This document shows, piece after piece, positions 23,601 through 35,364 of a stretch of 64,000 nt of DNA. The notes under the pieces are model-generated. The model made no database searches. It had not been told where the DNA came from and worked only from the letters and a program-made list of their open reading frames with translations. Every line of letters starts with the position of its first letter. The stretch's first letter is position 1. The translations under genes and the position numbers were made by a program. Source of the stretch: Hyaloperonospora brassicae (Eukaryota; Oomycota; Peronosporomycetes; Peronosporales; Peronosporaceae); NCBI GenBank assembly GCA_947650285.1, contig CANTFL010000174.1, forward strand, positions 496,001 through 560,000. Direction: 5' to 3'.

Positions 23601-25735
23601 CGGCTGTCAGCAAGATATTACTGGCTTTTTCATTAATTAGATATAATTATCGACCAAATCGATTGCATTAAACACAGTATATCCTACTATAGCGTACTAC
23701 AAACGTCCTTTCTATCACCCGTGTCTGGGCCGGAATGGTGGCAGCATTAGCTCATTATAAGCGTGAACAATGCGTCACTCGCGAGTCAGCTGCTTGTAAC
23801 ATAATGTGGGTGTGGCATGGCAAGATTTTGAAGATTTACTCTTACAACTCATTCTCGACGAATTTTTTGCACGAATGAACTTGTAATGACGGCACCTAAT
23901 TTTTTGGTAAATATTACGGAATTAATAATCAATTACTAACTATGAGAACGAGTTCAATTTGAATTCGTAAATCTCGATTCGGAAATTGAACGAAAGGTTG
24001 TTTTAACGTATCCCATTGTCTAATACCTCTACCAGAGGATAATAGAGATCTACAGAGTAGTATATAGTATCAGATTAGCTTCGTGCACTGATGGCCACTG
24101 TTCTATCCAAAAAAGACCGACAGGTACATTGTAAGGGATAAGCTCAATCGATCTCCATGAAAATTGCTAAACAATTGGATAAATACCCGCCCTCAATTCT
24201 GACCAACCATCATTACAGTCCGATCGCCTAAAATTAATATACCATCTGAAAATTGGACAGCTCTAAAGCTCACACAATCATAAAATGGCATGTAACGCCT
24301 TCAATAGGGTTGTACAGGACGTCAAAATATGTCACTGGCTCATGGGACATACACTTTTCTCTTTGCAACCGCCACTAGCCTACATTTTTTTCTGTTCAAT
24401 GGAATTTTACATTTGTAGATTCAAGGACAAAACTCTTGCGAGTTTAACGCAATTGATAGGCTCCTTTATTTGACAGCCATGCCTTAATTGCCATTTAAAA
24501 TGTCTCTGTCACTGGCAAAAATATTTTATTGTACGTGCCACTCCACGTATATTATTCGATCTCAGATCATGATTTTCGTCCTAAATTATAAATGCTTTAA
24601 GCATTAAGTGATTCATTGTCATTACTTCATTGCTCAACGGATTACCAGCCGTGTAACTTTCAGTCAATAACATCGGTTTCAGACCTATGTGGTTACAATA
24701 TTTAAATACAATAAACTCTGAATCCCCAATTTTCAGCACACTGACCGAATTGGACAGTGGCTTGACCTCGGCACCCTTTGTTTAATATAGGAGATTGATC
24801 TAGGACCCTACGAAGCTCCGAAAGAGATAGTGCGCGTTGCGCCTAAGTTCTTAGATTATTAATCGATCATTGATTTGTTGCGTTCTCTTCATGCCAAACA
24901 AATGGTGAGATCATATGCCGTACCAGGTCAAGTTCTAGATAACGTCCCACGATATTTAATTCCTTATTCTTTACGCCAAGGCTTTTCGAACTATTCGCCC
25001 CTGTGAAGAGCGTTCCTGGCAACCGAGGTGGCGGTGATAGTCTTGATACTTGGCGCTCTATACTCCTCAACGAACTGCTGACTCTCTTTATAGGAACAAA
25101 GTCGAGCATAGTTTTTCAATGCACCGGAAACAATTACATCCACCCAAGGATGAATAAAAATTACTAACTGTCACTTTCACGACAAATAAAACTGCACCTA
25201 CTGTGGTATAACGCTCTCCCTACCCAACCGAATTTCTGCTTCATGTAGGGTGCTCGGTCTATAGAAGCCTGGCTATGTTTTCGAAACGTACCGCCTGGAC
25301 GCAGATGCTTAGTGCTCCTGCATGTAAATCATCGTAGATTGATGCGCTGTTGCTTCGCTTTTTATAGCTCTGCTTTACAAATGCGTCAATTTGGCTAGGG
25401 GCCGTAGATTTAAGCATAAAGGAGAAGGATTAGGTCATATAGCTGGCTCTATAAATTCTCGGGTTGAATTATTAATTCGAATATTGATGACTCATTATTG
25501 AGTTAAGTGTTCTGTGCTAAAATTACCGCTTCTTCAAATGTTATGAGTTATTCGAAAAATACTTTGTTCCTGGCAGCGCCAATGCAAAGTCCTACCATAA
25601 AGACGGTAACAAGACCTACTTCAGAACGAGGACTATCCTGCATTGCATCTATACCTGTTTAAACGATTTTACATGGTTTGATGAGTAGTTCTTGTATTTA
25701 AGCGATTTGGTTTTCGGAGTACTTTCCGATCGCGA
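20650..25735. other. AT-rich intergenic region without supported genes
   Basis: No reading frame with recognisable content on either strand. Minor structures only: a perfect 9-bp stem with 10-nt loop at 22,435-22,462 (CCTGTTAAA/TTTAACAGG), and a short GACTCGACGAGTC-type repeat at about 21,797-21,825. Confidence 0.55.
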
Positions 25736-25739
25736 AGAA

Positions 25740-26203
25740 ATTTGAAAAACTGAAGCAGCGACAAATGAAGTATGACTACTACCGTCTCAAGTACAGGCGC
25801 TTTTTTGCGTTACTTGAGGAAAACGCATAGTACGGAAGGCTGAAGATGGTGTGGACCTGGTTGCTAGCGTGCAAAGAAGATCACGATGTGATTGATATCA
25901 TGCTCGGCATTCTGCTCCATGCGCGAGGTCAGGTGCTTCGACCGCGTCTACTAGAGGTGCTGGACCACGCAGAGAGCGTTGGTATTGGAACCAGGAATCG
26001 ATGCTGCGTCGCAGGTACGATTACTTGGCGAGGACCGTTTGGTCAGGGAAATTCTCCAGGAGCCGACCAAAGCTTACACTTACTACTTGGAAGTGTTGAA
26101 TGCTCAGCAACGACTGACACGTGTCATGGATAACTGCGAATTGTTGCTTGATAAGGCTGAGCTCTCAGTAGCTGCGCTGTTTTTTGTAGGAGTGATGAAG
26201 TAG
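25740..26203 (+). pseudogene. Broken gene of unknown function
   Basis: A GC-richer island with coding-like, helix-rich translation. From about 25,740 a frame reads FEKLKQRQMKYDYYRLKYRR, hits a TAG near 25,830, goes on through WTWLLACKEDHDVIDIML to about 25,980, and then the coherent sequence continues in another frame (LLGEDRLVREILQEPTKAY and RVMDNCELLLDKAELSVAA) to a stop at 26,203. This pattern suggests one protein broken by a nonsense mutation and a frameshift. No start or signal peptide is visible and I do not recognise a family; a helical secreted effector remnant is one possibility, not shown. Confidence 0.4.
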
Positions 26204-26382
26204 CCCATCTGTGATGATGTTGCTACAAGAGGACGGAACGACCGTAGCGCGGCTAAAGGCTATTGGTACTGTTACACCAGCTCTTGCCGGCAGCAGCAGC
26301 ACTTGTGCAAGTTCAAATGAAACTACTAGTGGGTCATGTTTGTGACTGAGAGTTTAAAGTAGTTTTAAAAGCTGTCTAAGTA

Positions 26383-26823
26383 TTCATCGGAGTAGCCCGT
26401 TACATGAAATTGTCATTAAGGATAAATGACAAGAAATTATATCACATTAAATATAATTTCGACAATATCACAAAGGATGATGATATTGTTGGGATGACTG
26501 AAGGGTCTACTGATTAATTGACACCGTGATGATAATAACCCATCAATCGCTGCTAGCCGCGTGCAATGGGTGGTGAGTAGACGTCATCATACGTATAGCT
26601 GAACTAATTTCATAAAGTCTGGGCGAACAGAAACACAAGAGTGATAGGACTTAATTGTATTGAATAACAGTTTTACTTTTACCACGACTAGAGCCATTGC
26701 CTTAGCCGTTACCTTCCTCTGTGTAAGTGTTTACACCTAACTGGGCACTGACCTTTGCTGTAGTCAGTGAAAGGTAAACTCCGTACTGGTAATACAGCAC
26801 GTTGACGCCGGTGCCCCGTTACA
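26383..26823 (+). repeat. Solo LTR of the gypsy family
   Basis: Matches the 18,368 LTR along its length: CCGTTACATGAAATTGTCATT near the start, ATCAATCGCTGC, GCAATGGGTGGTGAGTAGACGTCATCATAC in the middle, and GTGCCCCGTTACA at the end. The first bases are decayed (TTCATCGGAG instead of TGTAACGGGG). No internal element sequence lies on either side, so it is a solo LTR, usually left by recombination between two LTRs. It contains perfect hairpins at 26,410-26,432 and 26,746-26,769. A hAT element begins 23 bp downstream. Confidence 0.8.
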
Positions 26824-26845
26824 AAGTACTTCAACTACTTATCAC

Positions 26846-29539
26846 CAGGGCTTCTACCCAGTTTTTTTGGGAGGTTTAGGGCACCCTTAGACCCCACAAC
26901 CCAAAGGGGTACCCCCGGGTCCCATGGGGTTTTTCGTGGTGCACATGCAATACGCGCTCTGTCTAACTTGTGTATTATCCAATAGTAATGTAACACACAT
27001 CATTTAAATCGATTGTGCAACTGTCACTAGTGTTACTGTCGCCTCGTGACGAAGCAACGCGCTAGAAAATAACCCTAGCGTAAAACGATAAAACTCTCTC
27101 TCTGCCCACATTTTCCCTCTTTGCCTCCACATGTTGCCATTCACCATGTCTAAAACCAGTGCCGACGTGCCCAACGATACCCTGGCGCCTTCTACCACCC
27201 GCTGCCGACGCCAATGAAGCCCTTTGCCCAGTCGTCACAAACGGAAGGACGGGCCGTGCACGCGGTCGTTCCCTTAACATTGACAAGTCTGGTAGCACGA
27301 AGGACCTGAACGAGCACCTGACAAAGGTCCACAATCTCAGCAATCCGAAGAAGAAGGACGAGAACAATTCATCGATTCAAAAGTATTTCTAAAAGGGGAC
27401 TCTTGAGAAGGTGAGCTTGTGAAACGAATGTGACCTGCATTTGCAAAGACTGAATCAATCCATACTGTAGAATGTGGTGACCGGACAGGACCTCAAAACT
27501 CACATTGGATACTACATTGATGACGCCGACCTGCCGTTCTCCATCATCGAACCAAGCTCTTTTATCAATCTTTAGGCCCTGTAACGAGAATATACTCCAG
27601 ATGATGGTCAAGGCCGACGCCATCCACAACCATATTTTCCGAATGTGTGCTCAGCACCGCGAATTCATCAAGATCAGTCATTCCAAGGTCAAATGGATCA
27701 CTTTTACTTCCGATGCATGAACTTCACCCAACTTGAAATTCTTGATGGCGCTCACTGCTCATTGGATTGGTTCCGATTGGAAAACGCAAGAACTATTGCT
27801 GGAGAGTCCTGATGGGATGGGTTCGTGCATTTGTCAAATGGCATGGGTACTGTCGAATTTGACTCGCAGATATTCTTCTTACCTTCATCAATTATGTTTT
27901 TCAGGTGAGCATTATGCTCACAATTTTGCAGAACTGCATTACACCATTCTGTCCGACTATTAATCTGAGGATCCCTCTCTGTTATTACTGCCGAAAATGC
28001 AAGCACAAGCTTAGCTATATCTTGAGCTCTTTCCCTCATGGAGCATGTGAAGCCTAACCATTAGAAAATGCTGTTTGGTCGCATGGCTCACGTGATCCAT
28101 TTGGCTGTAATGGATGAAAAACGGCTCTTGGAAGGAAAGAATACCTCAACGATGAAGAAGAGGAGTCCGCCGCCACATGTGTCATGTCAGTGAACAACAT
28201 CACCACCCAACCTGATGTTTTCAATGTCAACTTTACTACATTCCCAACGCCTGTACACGACATGTCAGTCTATGACGATCTTCTGATCAACGTCACCAAC
28301 TTTTTGACCAAGCTGTGGAGTACCATCAACAAGGTAATACTGTAGACTACTTGATTCCCAATGTCAAACGCGGTGTAATTCGACTAACCAGATGTGCTCG
28401 CGCTTTTTGCACTTACGGTATGTACTTGTGAATTGTTTCTTCCACTGATTGGTAAAAACGTTTTTCTTTTCGGTTCGACAGACCGACTGTGACTGGCGTC
28501 TGCCTCAGCGATGTCGATTATCAGAAATTTGCCGTTTTAAAAGAGGAATGAAAAAAGCTTGGTCAGCTCATGAAGTTTCTTTAACCTCTGAACACGGCCA
28601 CGGGAAGGCTTGTGAGTTCACGTTTCCTCACGCTTGAGAAAGCTCTCCCGATATTTTTGCCCTCATTGTTCAATTGCAAAAGATGCGAAGCTATGATTTT
28701 AAAGTAGAGAATAAGAGATATCAATTTTTGTGTTCAGGCATATTTGAATCTTGCAGGTCAAACAGACCTACGACTCGATCAGCTTCGACAGCTAGCTAGA
28801 GACATTATTCAAAAGCTTGAAAAGTATCTCAAGGCGGCTCTCAAGAAACATGTTTACCTGCACGCCGTCATTCTCGATCCCCGCATCAAGATGTTTCTAT
28901 TCAGAAAGCATGCAGGACATTTTGGTCAGCATGGCATCCATACTCGCATGATTCGTGAGAGCTTTGCTGTTGCTGCGATCCGCTACAGCACTCATGCAGC
29001 CTTTCCCATGGCCACTGAAGAAGCTGGTGAAGAGGTCGATGATTTTGAAGATTCCATTTATGCAAAGCAGCAGAAGATAACCAACGTGGAAGGGAAAATT
29101 GTGAAGTATTGGGGGAAAGGCCTGGCCAATAGAGATGTGGATCCTTTGGGATATTGGCACCGTCGACAGGTAAATTTTCCTAGTTTGGTCAAGATAGCCA
29201 GGGCCCTTCTGGAAATTCCTGCTTCCAGTGTCCCTTCCGAGCGTGCTTTCTCGATGGGTGGTTTGATTTGCAGGGATGAAAGGGCATCTCTGAACGGGGA
29301 AACCATTGAGATGCTGATTTGTATGCAGGACTGGTACAAGAAGTTGCCGAGTGTTGTTATGTAGAGAGGGTATAAGATCTGTTGATAATGCTATGCAATA
29401 TATACCGATATGTATCTACAAATACATATGTAAACCCCCCTAGGGACCCCCCGGGGGGTTGACGTACCCCCCAAACCTCACCCGCCAGCTTCCCCTCGGG
29501 GGGGACCCCTGGGGTGTTCCGGTCCGGGTAGGAGCCCTA
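26846..29539 (+). mobile_element. hAT-family DNA transposon with TIRs and 8-bp target duplication
   Basis: The left end CAGGGCTTCTACCCAG at 26,846 and the reverse complement of the right end, TAGGGCTCCTACCCGG at 29,524-29,539, are terminal inverted repeats of hAT type. Outside them are CTTATCAC (26,838-26,845) and CTTCTCAC (29,540-29,547), an 8-bp target duplication matching at 7 of 8 bases, the size known for hAT insertions. Inside is a broken transposase with a hAT C-terminal dimerisation domain. Subterminal regions are rich in G and C runs. The right end lies about 230 bp upstream of the EXO1 start codon. Confidence 0.85.
27147..29364 (+). pseudogene. hAT transposase, frame-broken
   Basis: Transposase that would cut out and reinsert the element. 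The probable start is ATG 27,147 (MSKTSADVP), which runs into a stop after about 23 codons; the sequence continues in another frame with a BED-like zinc-finger remnant (GSTKDLNEHLTKVH at about 27,289-27,330). The middle part (27,505-28,640) is readable only in pieces. The C-terminal part, 28,744-29,364, is open for 206 codons and holds the hAT dimerisation domain: DPLGYWHRRQ, FPSLVKIARALLEIPASSVPSERAFS and MLICMQDW. Several frame breaks make it inactive unless introns explain some of them. Confidence 0.8.
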
Positions 29540-29547
29540 CTTCTCAC

Positions 29548-29766
29548 GATTGCAAATGTCCACGTCTGCCGTCTGAGTGGTCATTATTACCAACGCTGTG
29601 GACAGCCAGGCCCGCTGCCCAAGTCTTGTATGCGAAGCTGGATGCGCATTTCATCCACTCATCACGCAGCATGCCCTTCCTATGGCTCACTTTCCACGAA
29701 TCAGCATCGTCCATGGTAGCGGGAAATTCAAATTCGCAAACGACACACCTCACTTCAACTTTGCCA
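29548..29766 (+). promoter_or_regulatory. Probable EXO1 upstream region squeezed by a hAT insertion
   Basis: The interval between the right end of the hAT element and the EXO1 start codon is about 220 bp. No clear TATA-like box or initiator was identified. If the promoter is longer than this, the upstream part has been displaced by the transposon. Confidence 0.35.
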
Positions 29767-32170
29767 ATGGGTGTACGCGGTCTTCTGCCAGCGCTCAAGA
29801 GCGTCACCGATCAGGTGCACGTGTCCAAGTACGCCGGAAAGACAGTGGGTGTCGATGCCAGTGGATGGCTCTACAAGGGCGCGTATAGCTGTCCCGTGGA
29901 CCTTGTGTTTGGACGACCGACCGACGCGTGCGGAACGAATTAGCCTCTGATTTAGACCTGCCATCGAAAATTCGTGCTAAAAGTGCAACGTGGTGACCGG
30001 AACAGGTACTTAAACTATGCCATGCAGCAGCTCCACCAGCTACGAGCACACGACATTACGCCCATTTTAGTATTCGATGGAGCTCCTCTACCTGCGAAGG
30101 CACAGGAACACGCTGCTCGAAGCAGGTCGGGCCGAAACAAAACAACAGCTCTCTTGCTACAACGTCGCCACAGCTCACTAAACTTTAGCTTATTTGCCAC
30201 TTGTTCACCAGGTCCCGCGCGGAATGGAGGCAGAAGGCTGAAAAACTACTTGAGGAACAGAACAAGCACCCAGAAAGCAGTCGTGCTCTTTTCACGGCAT
30301 GTGCGAGAGCTGTTGCCGTGACGAACGAGATGGTCAGGACCCTGATGACAGTACTCCAAAACATGGACGTCAGGTTTTACGTTGCGCCCTATGAGGCTGA
30401 CGCTCAGCTGGCTTTTCTATCGAAGCACAAGATTGTCGACTTGGTGATCTCGGACGACTCGGACTGCGTGCCATACGGCGTCAAGACAGTGCTGTTCAAG
30501 TTGGGTGCTACTGGATGGGGCAGTGAACTCAGGCGAAGGAGCTTGATTGCGAACGAAGACTTGTCGTTCAATGGATGGACGGAAGAGATGGTTCGTGTAA
30601 CATGACTGCTGCTGCTGCTCTTGGCATCCAGATGCAGCAAAGCGATCGCTGATCTGTAGTTGTCTGTTGTGGAAGAGCAGTTTATTCAGCTATGCGTGCT
30701 TGCTGGATGCGACTACTGTCCGTCCATTCACGGCATCGGTATTGTCACAGCCTACAAGCTTGTGAGTCAGTGCAAGACACCAGCGGAGGTAAAGTGCGGG
30801 GTGTGGTCAATTTTCGTTGCTTAAGAACTATTCATTTACCAAGCAAAGTGCACAGGTGCTGAAGGCGCTGCAGCAGAAAGCCGAGAGACTAGTGCCTGAC
30901 GACTTTGCCGAGCAATTTTACTCGGCGATTCTCACCTATCGTCATCAACTGGTCTTCGACCCGCGCGATGCAGTAAGTTCTGGCACCTTCTTAATCTGTA
31001 TAGCGTGTTGGAACCTTACACTAATTTGCTCATTCATGCCAACTCTAGAAGCTCAAAATGCTCAACCCTCTTGACGTGTCAATGGATATTCTCCCGAAAG
31101 TAGACACGGGCCTTCATTTCCTCGGCAATGTCGAGCTTCGAAATGATGTCGTTGCGAGCATTGCATCGGGACAAATTCATCCAGTCACGCACGAAAGTTA
31201 TGCGTGGAAGAATACCGCCGCCGCCGACTTATGTGAAGATGAGGCAATCGGAAGCCTCAAACAAAGGTCGACGCGGTCATTGACCTCTTCCGAAAGCAGT
31301 GGCATAATTGCGTCTCGCCGACCGCAAAGGATCACAGCATTCGTCGCTGCTGGCAGCACGTACGCGCCAAGTGGCTCATCACAGGACGAACCCATCGCCA
31401 CCACAAACAAGACGAAGACGTCAAGTGTCCGATATGAGAAGCCACGTCCGTCGTCACAGTCGTCGTGGACGCACCTTGACAGCGTCTTGGGATCGTCCGA
31501 CCACATTGTAAACTTCCGCAGTCCGAAAGTGAGCGAGAACTTCACGCCACTCGCTGCGTTGCACAACCCTCTCGTATCGACACACACTCCCAGCATGCTC
31601 ATGCAGCATCTCAAGGAGTTCGAACGACGCCCAGCGCGTGGTCGCGCAAAGCGCGTTCGGAACCCGACGAACCGAAGACGAGATGGAAAAGGCAGTGGTT
31701 TCGAAGGCGAAGTGCTGTGCAGAGTCGACCAAGGGCACATTCTCACGAATGGAAACGGCCATGACGTCCGACACAACATCGCAGACGCTACGTGTCGCCC
31801 AGCTGAGCTGACAGCTGCAGAGGAAGTTGCGCCACAGAACGCCAAACGACCCAAAGTGTTTGACCGCCCACCATCAGCGCCTGTGTCGCACTCATCGCCG
31901 GCTTCAAATTGCAGCAGTCGAAAGCAGCTCATCCGTCCCACACCATTCATCTGCGACACCCGACCGTCAGCTACCCTCGGCGACGACGTCGCCTTCAACT
32001 GGACGTTGCCACCCCGCCACGCGCAGCAGCCGCGTAGTCTCTCGTCCGCGACTGCAACGTCGGCATCCAACCACGCATTCGCCACGTCGGCCGAGGAGAA
32101 ATGGGACCGTATCCTGGGCGACGACATCGACGACGGTACCAATAGCAGCGGCAGCCAAATAGACGACTAA
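29767..32170 (+). CDS. exo1: EXO1-like 5' flap/exonuclease, six exons
   Basis: XPG/RAD2-family nuclease acting in mismatch repair and DNA end resection in the nucleus. Exons inferred from GT-AG sites and family alignment: 29,767-29,927; 30,006-30,125; 30,212-30,590; 30,681-30,788; 30,856-30,972; 31,049-32,170 (668 residues). Introns are 67-90 nt. Catalytic acidic residues are all visible: VGVDASGW, VFDGAPLP, APYEADAQLAFL, ISDDSD and AGCDYC, followed by the helix-hairpin-helix GIGIVTAYKL. The long C-terminal third is Ser/Arg-rich and low in conservation, ending in an acidic tail, as usual for EXO1. The start MGVRGLLPAL is the family N-terminus and fixes the initiation codon. No break was seen, so it looks functional. 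Intron ends are my inference. Confidence 0.88.
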
Positions 32171-32378
32171 CCCATTCACCACTTGTCCTCGTTGTATCCA
32201 CTTGAGCAGTCGCCACGCATTTGCCACGATCAACAACAGCAGCAGCTGAGCTAAGCCGAGTTGTCTCGTGAGGAGAAGCCCAGCTACGCGCGGCCAGCCT
32301 TCCATCCAGCCTTGCAACGCACGATCGACACAGCTACTGGAAAGCTACAAAGAGCTGCTCGTCCGTGCGGCGTCCACG

Positions 32379-32993
32379 TTACAAGGCAAATCCTTCTGTC
32401 GCGGGTCGAGCTTCGTCGTCTTTCCCCCCACCCCGCACCGCTCGCAAGGCAAAGAGCCGCCGCCGTCGGATCGCGTCGTCATCAGCGCTGCTCCATCGCA
32501 TGGTCGACGCCGTCGTTAGGGACACAGGCGCCGGTACGCCGACTCTGGCAGCCCCTCTGACTGCGAGGGGCACCGGCACAAACTGATGGTGCGTTTGGTT
32601 GTCCATTGCGCTCGGAACTGGTGCGACCAGAGCCGCACGCGTTGGCCTTTCCCCGGTCACGAAGCTCGTCTCTTCCATGGACTCTTCCAGCGCGCGCATC
32701 CAGAACGAGCTGTCCCCGTCGCCCCCGTCGACCCCTCCCCGACGTCCAGAGTGCACGTCGCGCTGATAGTTGCGCAGCGGAGGCATTTTCTCGAGAAATC
32801 GGAGATTCGCGGCGATCATGGGCCGCTTCCGTCGTGGCTGGTCGTCGTCCGTGACCTGGTGGTCGTCTGCGGACTGCAGACCTTCGAGCTGATCCACGTC
32901 ATTGGACTTGTGGTGTTCACCGCTCGCATACTTTGCAAGGGAAGAGGTCGACGGGCGCGTGCGCTTCGCGGTGTGCGATGGAGGAAGGGCCAT
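32379..32993 (-). CDS. Hypothetical protein, 204 residues
   Basis: A single open frame from ATG 32,993 to the stop at 32,379, converging on the 3' end of EXO1 with about 210 bp between the two stops. The protein starts MALPPSHTAKRTRPSTSS, has a Ser/Thr- and Lys-rich N-terminus, a conserved-looking patch around RRKRPMIAANLRFLEKMPPLRNY, an acidic patch with WMRALEESMEE, and an Arg-rich C-terminus. No domain is recognised. Composition suggests a nuclear or disordered protein. Its start codon overlaps a possible plus-strand start in the same CATG; only one is likely real. Confidence 0.45.
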   Translation of the reverse strand: MALPPSHTAKRTRPSTSSLAKYASGEHHKSNDVDQLEGLQSADDHQVTDDDQPRRKRPMIAANLRFLEKMPPLRNYQRDVHSGRRGGVDGGDGDSSFWMRALEESMEETSFVTGERPTRAALVAPVPSAMDNQTHHQFVPVPLAVRGAARVGVPAPVSLTTASTMRWSSADDDAIRRRRLFALRAVRGGGKDDEARPATEGFAL

Positions 32994-35250
32994 GTCGGAC
33001 GAGGAGGTGCGTTCTGCAGTTGTTGGGGTTGTTGAAGAGTGGGGGGAGGGGGGGAGGCGAAGGGCGGGAGGGAGCGGGGACGAAAGATCGGACGCGGGTC
33101 CAGCTACGAGCCGGGCAAGGGAGAACTACTTGTCTCTCTGCCTGCCTGCCTGCCTGACTGACTGCCTGCCTGCTTGACGCTTGTTCCCTCCGTGTTGTTT
33201 TGTTCGTAGACTGCCCGATCGTTTCGCGCAAAGAGACGTCGACTGAGATGGGTACCCTCCTGCACTGCAGGCAGGCGACAAGAGTGGCTCCGACTTTGGG
33301 AACTCTGCGGTCCCAGCTGTCCGTGATGTCGCAGAGCTCGCAGGCGTATGATGGGAAACCCCTTCAGCATCGCTCCCGCTTGATTTGGCGTCGGCAGAGG
33401 TGCCGTCAGCACGCGGGATGGCTATCCAGAGGGTCGTCATTCTCGCGACACCACCGCCATTGCTTCGATGGTGCGTCTTGTGCAGCGACAGCTTTGGCCG
33501 TGGCCATAGTGTGTGCCTGTAGGCTACGAGCCCTGGGGAAAGGATGCGGTCGGAAGGGCGGCGCTCTACCCCGCTGCTGCGCCCGTGTGTGTGATTCGCC
33601 TGGACAACTCTTCTTGCCGGATGTGGATTGTCCCCTTACTTAGGCGATCAGTTGCTGGCGACGCAACGCCATTTGACGAAGCTGCTGTTTAGCTGCTACA
33701 TACACACTGCGCTGGTCTCGGATGTGTACGTGGAGCAAAAGATTGAGGAGGTGGTCGGCAGACATGTTTTTTTTTTGACATCGCGTATGGTTCAGTCAGA
33801 TGAAGCAAACGGACTCGGGACTATCACGAACGTATGGTGAGAATGCTGCAAAGGCAGATAGTTGTTCGCTGCAACTTATCGCTCTCGTGCTGGGCCAACA
33901 AGTGAATGGCTATTGTGTAGAACTATATCCGCCTGTGCGATAATCAAAGCGGCTGTTACTTCAGACGTGGACATCGAAGACATGGCTTTACAATGGGTGG
34001 CGGTATCCCAGCCCTGGATAGTATCTACTTGCATCACGTCAACTGATTCTCCATGGGCACGGCTTATCGAATGTGGGGCCGTTCCATTCCAGTGCGCTGT
34101 CTTCTTCGACTATTTGTATCAGGGATGCTGTACGTCAGAAGGCCTTGCTGAAGATCGCTTTCGCAAAAAAGAGAAAGAGTTTGGTGCGCAAGTTGACGAC
34201 CGGTTGAGCCGGAAGCGCACAGTTCAAGGGCAGAGGTGTCGCCACTACATCACCTGCGGGCCCTTGACTGGGATCGCAAGTGAAAACTTGAATAGAAGGT
34301 GCTATGGATCCTCTGCGGTCATAGTGTTGCGAAAGTGGTCAAACCCAGCCGTATCTACATCATTGCGAAGTTCTGGCCGACGCACGCATGTAGCTCTGAT
34401 CCGACAGCACTGGAGACATAAAGGCGACAGAAAGTGGAGCTTACTTGTCGCAGCGTCGATCCTGCGCTCGGGCTCGAAGGGAAGTGCATTATCGTTCCGT
34501 GTGTTTTTGTGTCACAAGCGTTGCTGTACGAACAAACCCGGTTAGTCTGGCCCATGTCGGCAACTGCCCCGTTCACTAACGTCGTGTCCGGCATGGCTCA
34601 CGTGCACTGAAGCCGTTGATGAAGTGTGACGAAAGCATGCTCTACAAGTTTCTCCGAGACGTGCGACAGACTGTGGATCTTGTCTGCGTCCGTACCCGAA
34701 GTTCGTCAGTATACATTCCCCGAAAGCTCCTTCCTCATCTCAGCGCGAATTTGGCACAACACCTCCGGATACCAGTTCGTCCTCACGAGCAACTACGTGC
34801 ACGCAGTGTGCAGTCGAGTCTTTTTCAAGCAGACGAACTTGCCATGACCATATCACGCATGATGGCAGCATCATCGTCTTCACGGCGCATGTCCTTGTGG
34901 TGTACCGCAGACGATTGGGACCAAAGCTACTTGCACGATACAAGCACATTGATCTGCGTTTTTTCTTGTCTACTACTTCTGCCGTTGTGTCTGTTCATCT
35001 TTGAATGAGTAGGTGGCTGATGACTATCGCCGCTTTTTGCGCGTCTAGCGAGCAAGCGCTGATGCGAAATATCATGACAAACATACTGCAATCGTGTCAG
35101 ATGAGATTGACGAAGGTAGCTAGCTGTTCATTCACCCCTGTCAATCACTGCTTTCAAAATGTAGTCTATAGTCTTCTTTTGTTATTGTATGCTGTCGTCA
35201 AGCGCATCAAGATGCTGCAGCTTCTATCGCTGTTGACTCTGTTGTAGTGA
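32994..35250. other. Unresolved GC-richer region with possible broken gene
   Basis: Many overlapping frames exist on both strands but none shows a known domain. A plus-strand MSDEE start at 32,992 followed by a GTGCGT donor, and later plus-strand coding-like fragments (for example 33,540-33,690, 33,862-34,545 and 34,626-34,847), could be exons or remains of one gene, but I cannot build a convincing splice model. A CTGC/CTGA simple repeat lies at about 33,138-33,177. Confidence 0.3.
33138..33177. repeat. Simple repeat (CTGC)n/(CTGA)n
   Basis: About ten tetranucleotide units, CTGC interrupted by CTGA, ending at CTTGAC. It lies in what may be the first intron of an unresolved plus-strand gene. 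Confidence 0.85.
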
Positions 35251-35364
35251 TACACAAAAAACGCTCTTGTTCGTCCACGAAAAGCTCACTGCGCTCACTT
35301 GACTTGTATGCGAACACGCGCCGTCAAAAAAGCGAGGACTGTGACCAACCTGCTTTGTCCTTGG

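Noticed and set aside
31198..32142. Long minus-strand frame (314 codons) opposite the last EXO1 exon
   Set aside because: It lies fully inside the coding exon of a well-supported gene, has no recognisable motif and fits a shadow frame of Ser/Arg-rich codons.
33104..33440. Minus-strand frames with repeated RQAGRQ
   Set aside because: The repeat is simply the translation of the CTGC/CTGA simple repeat; no other support.
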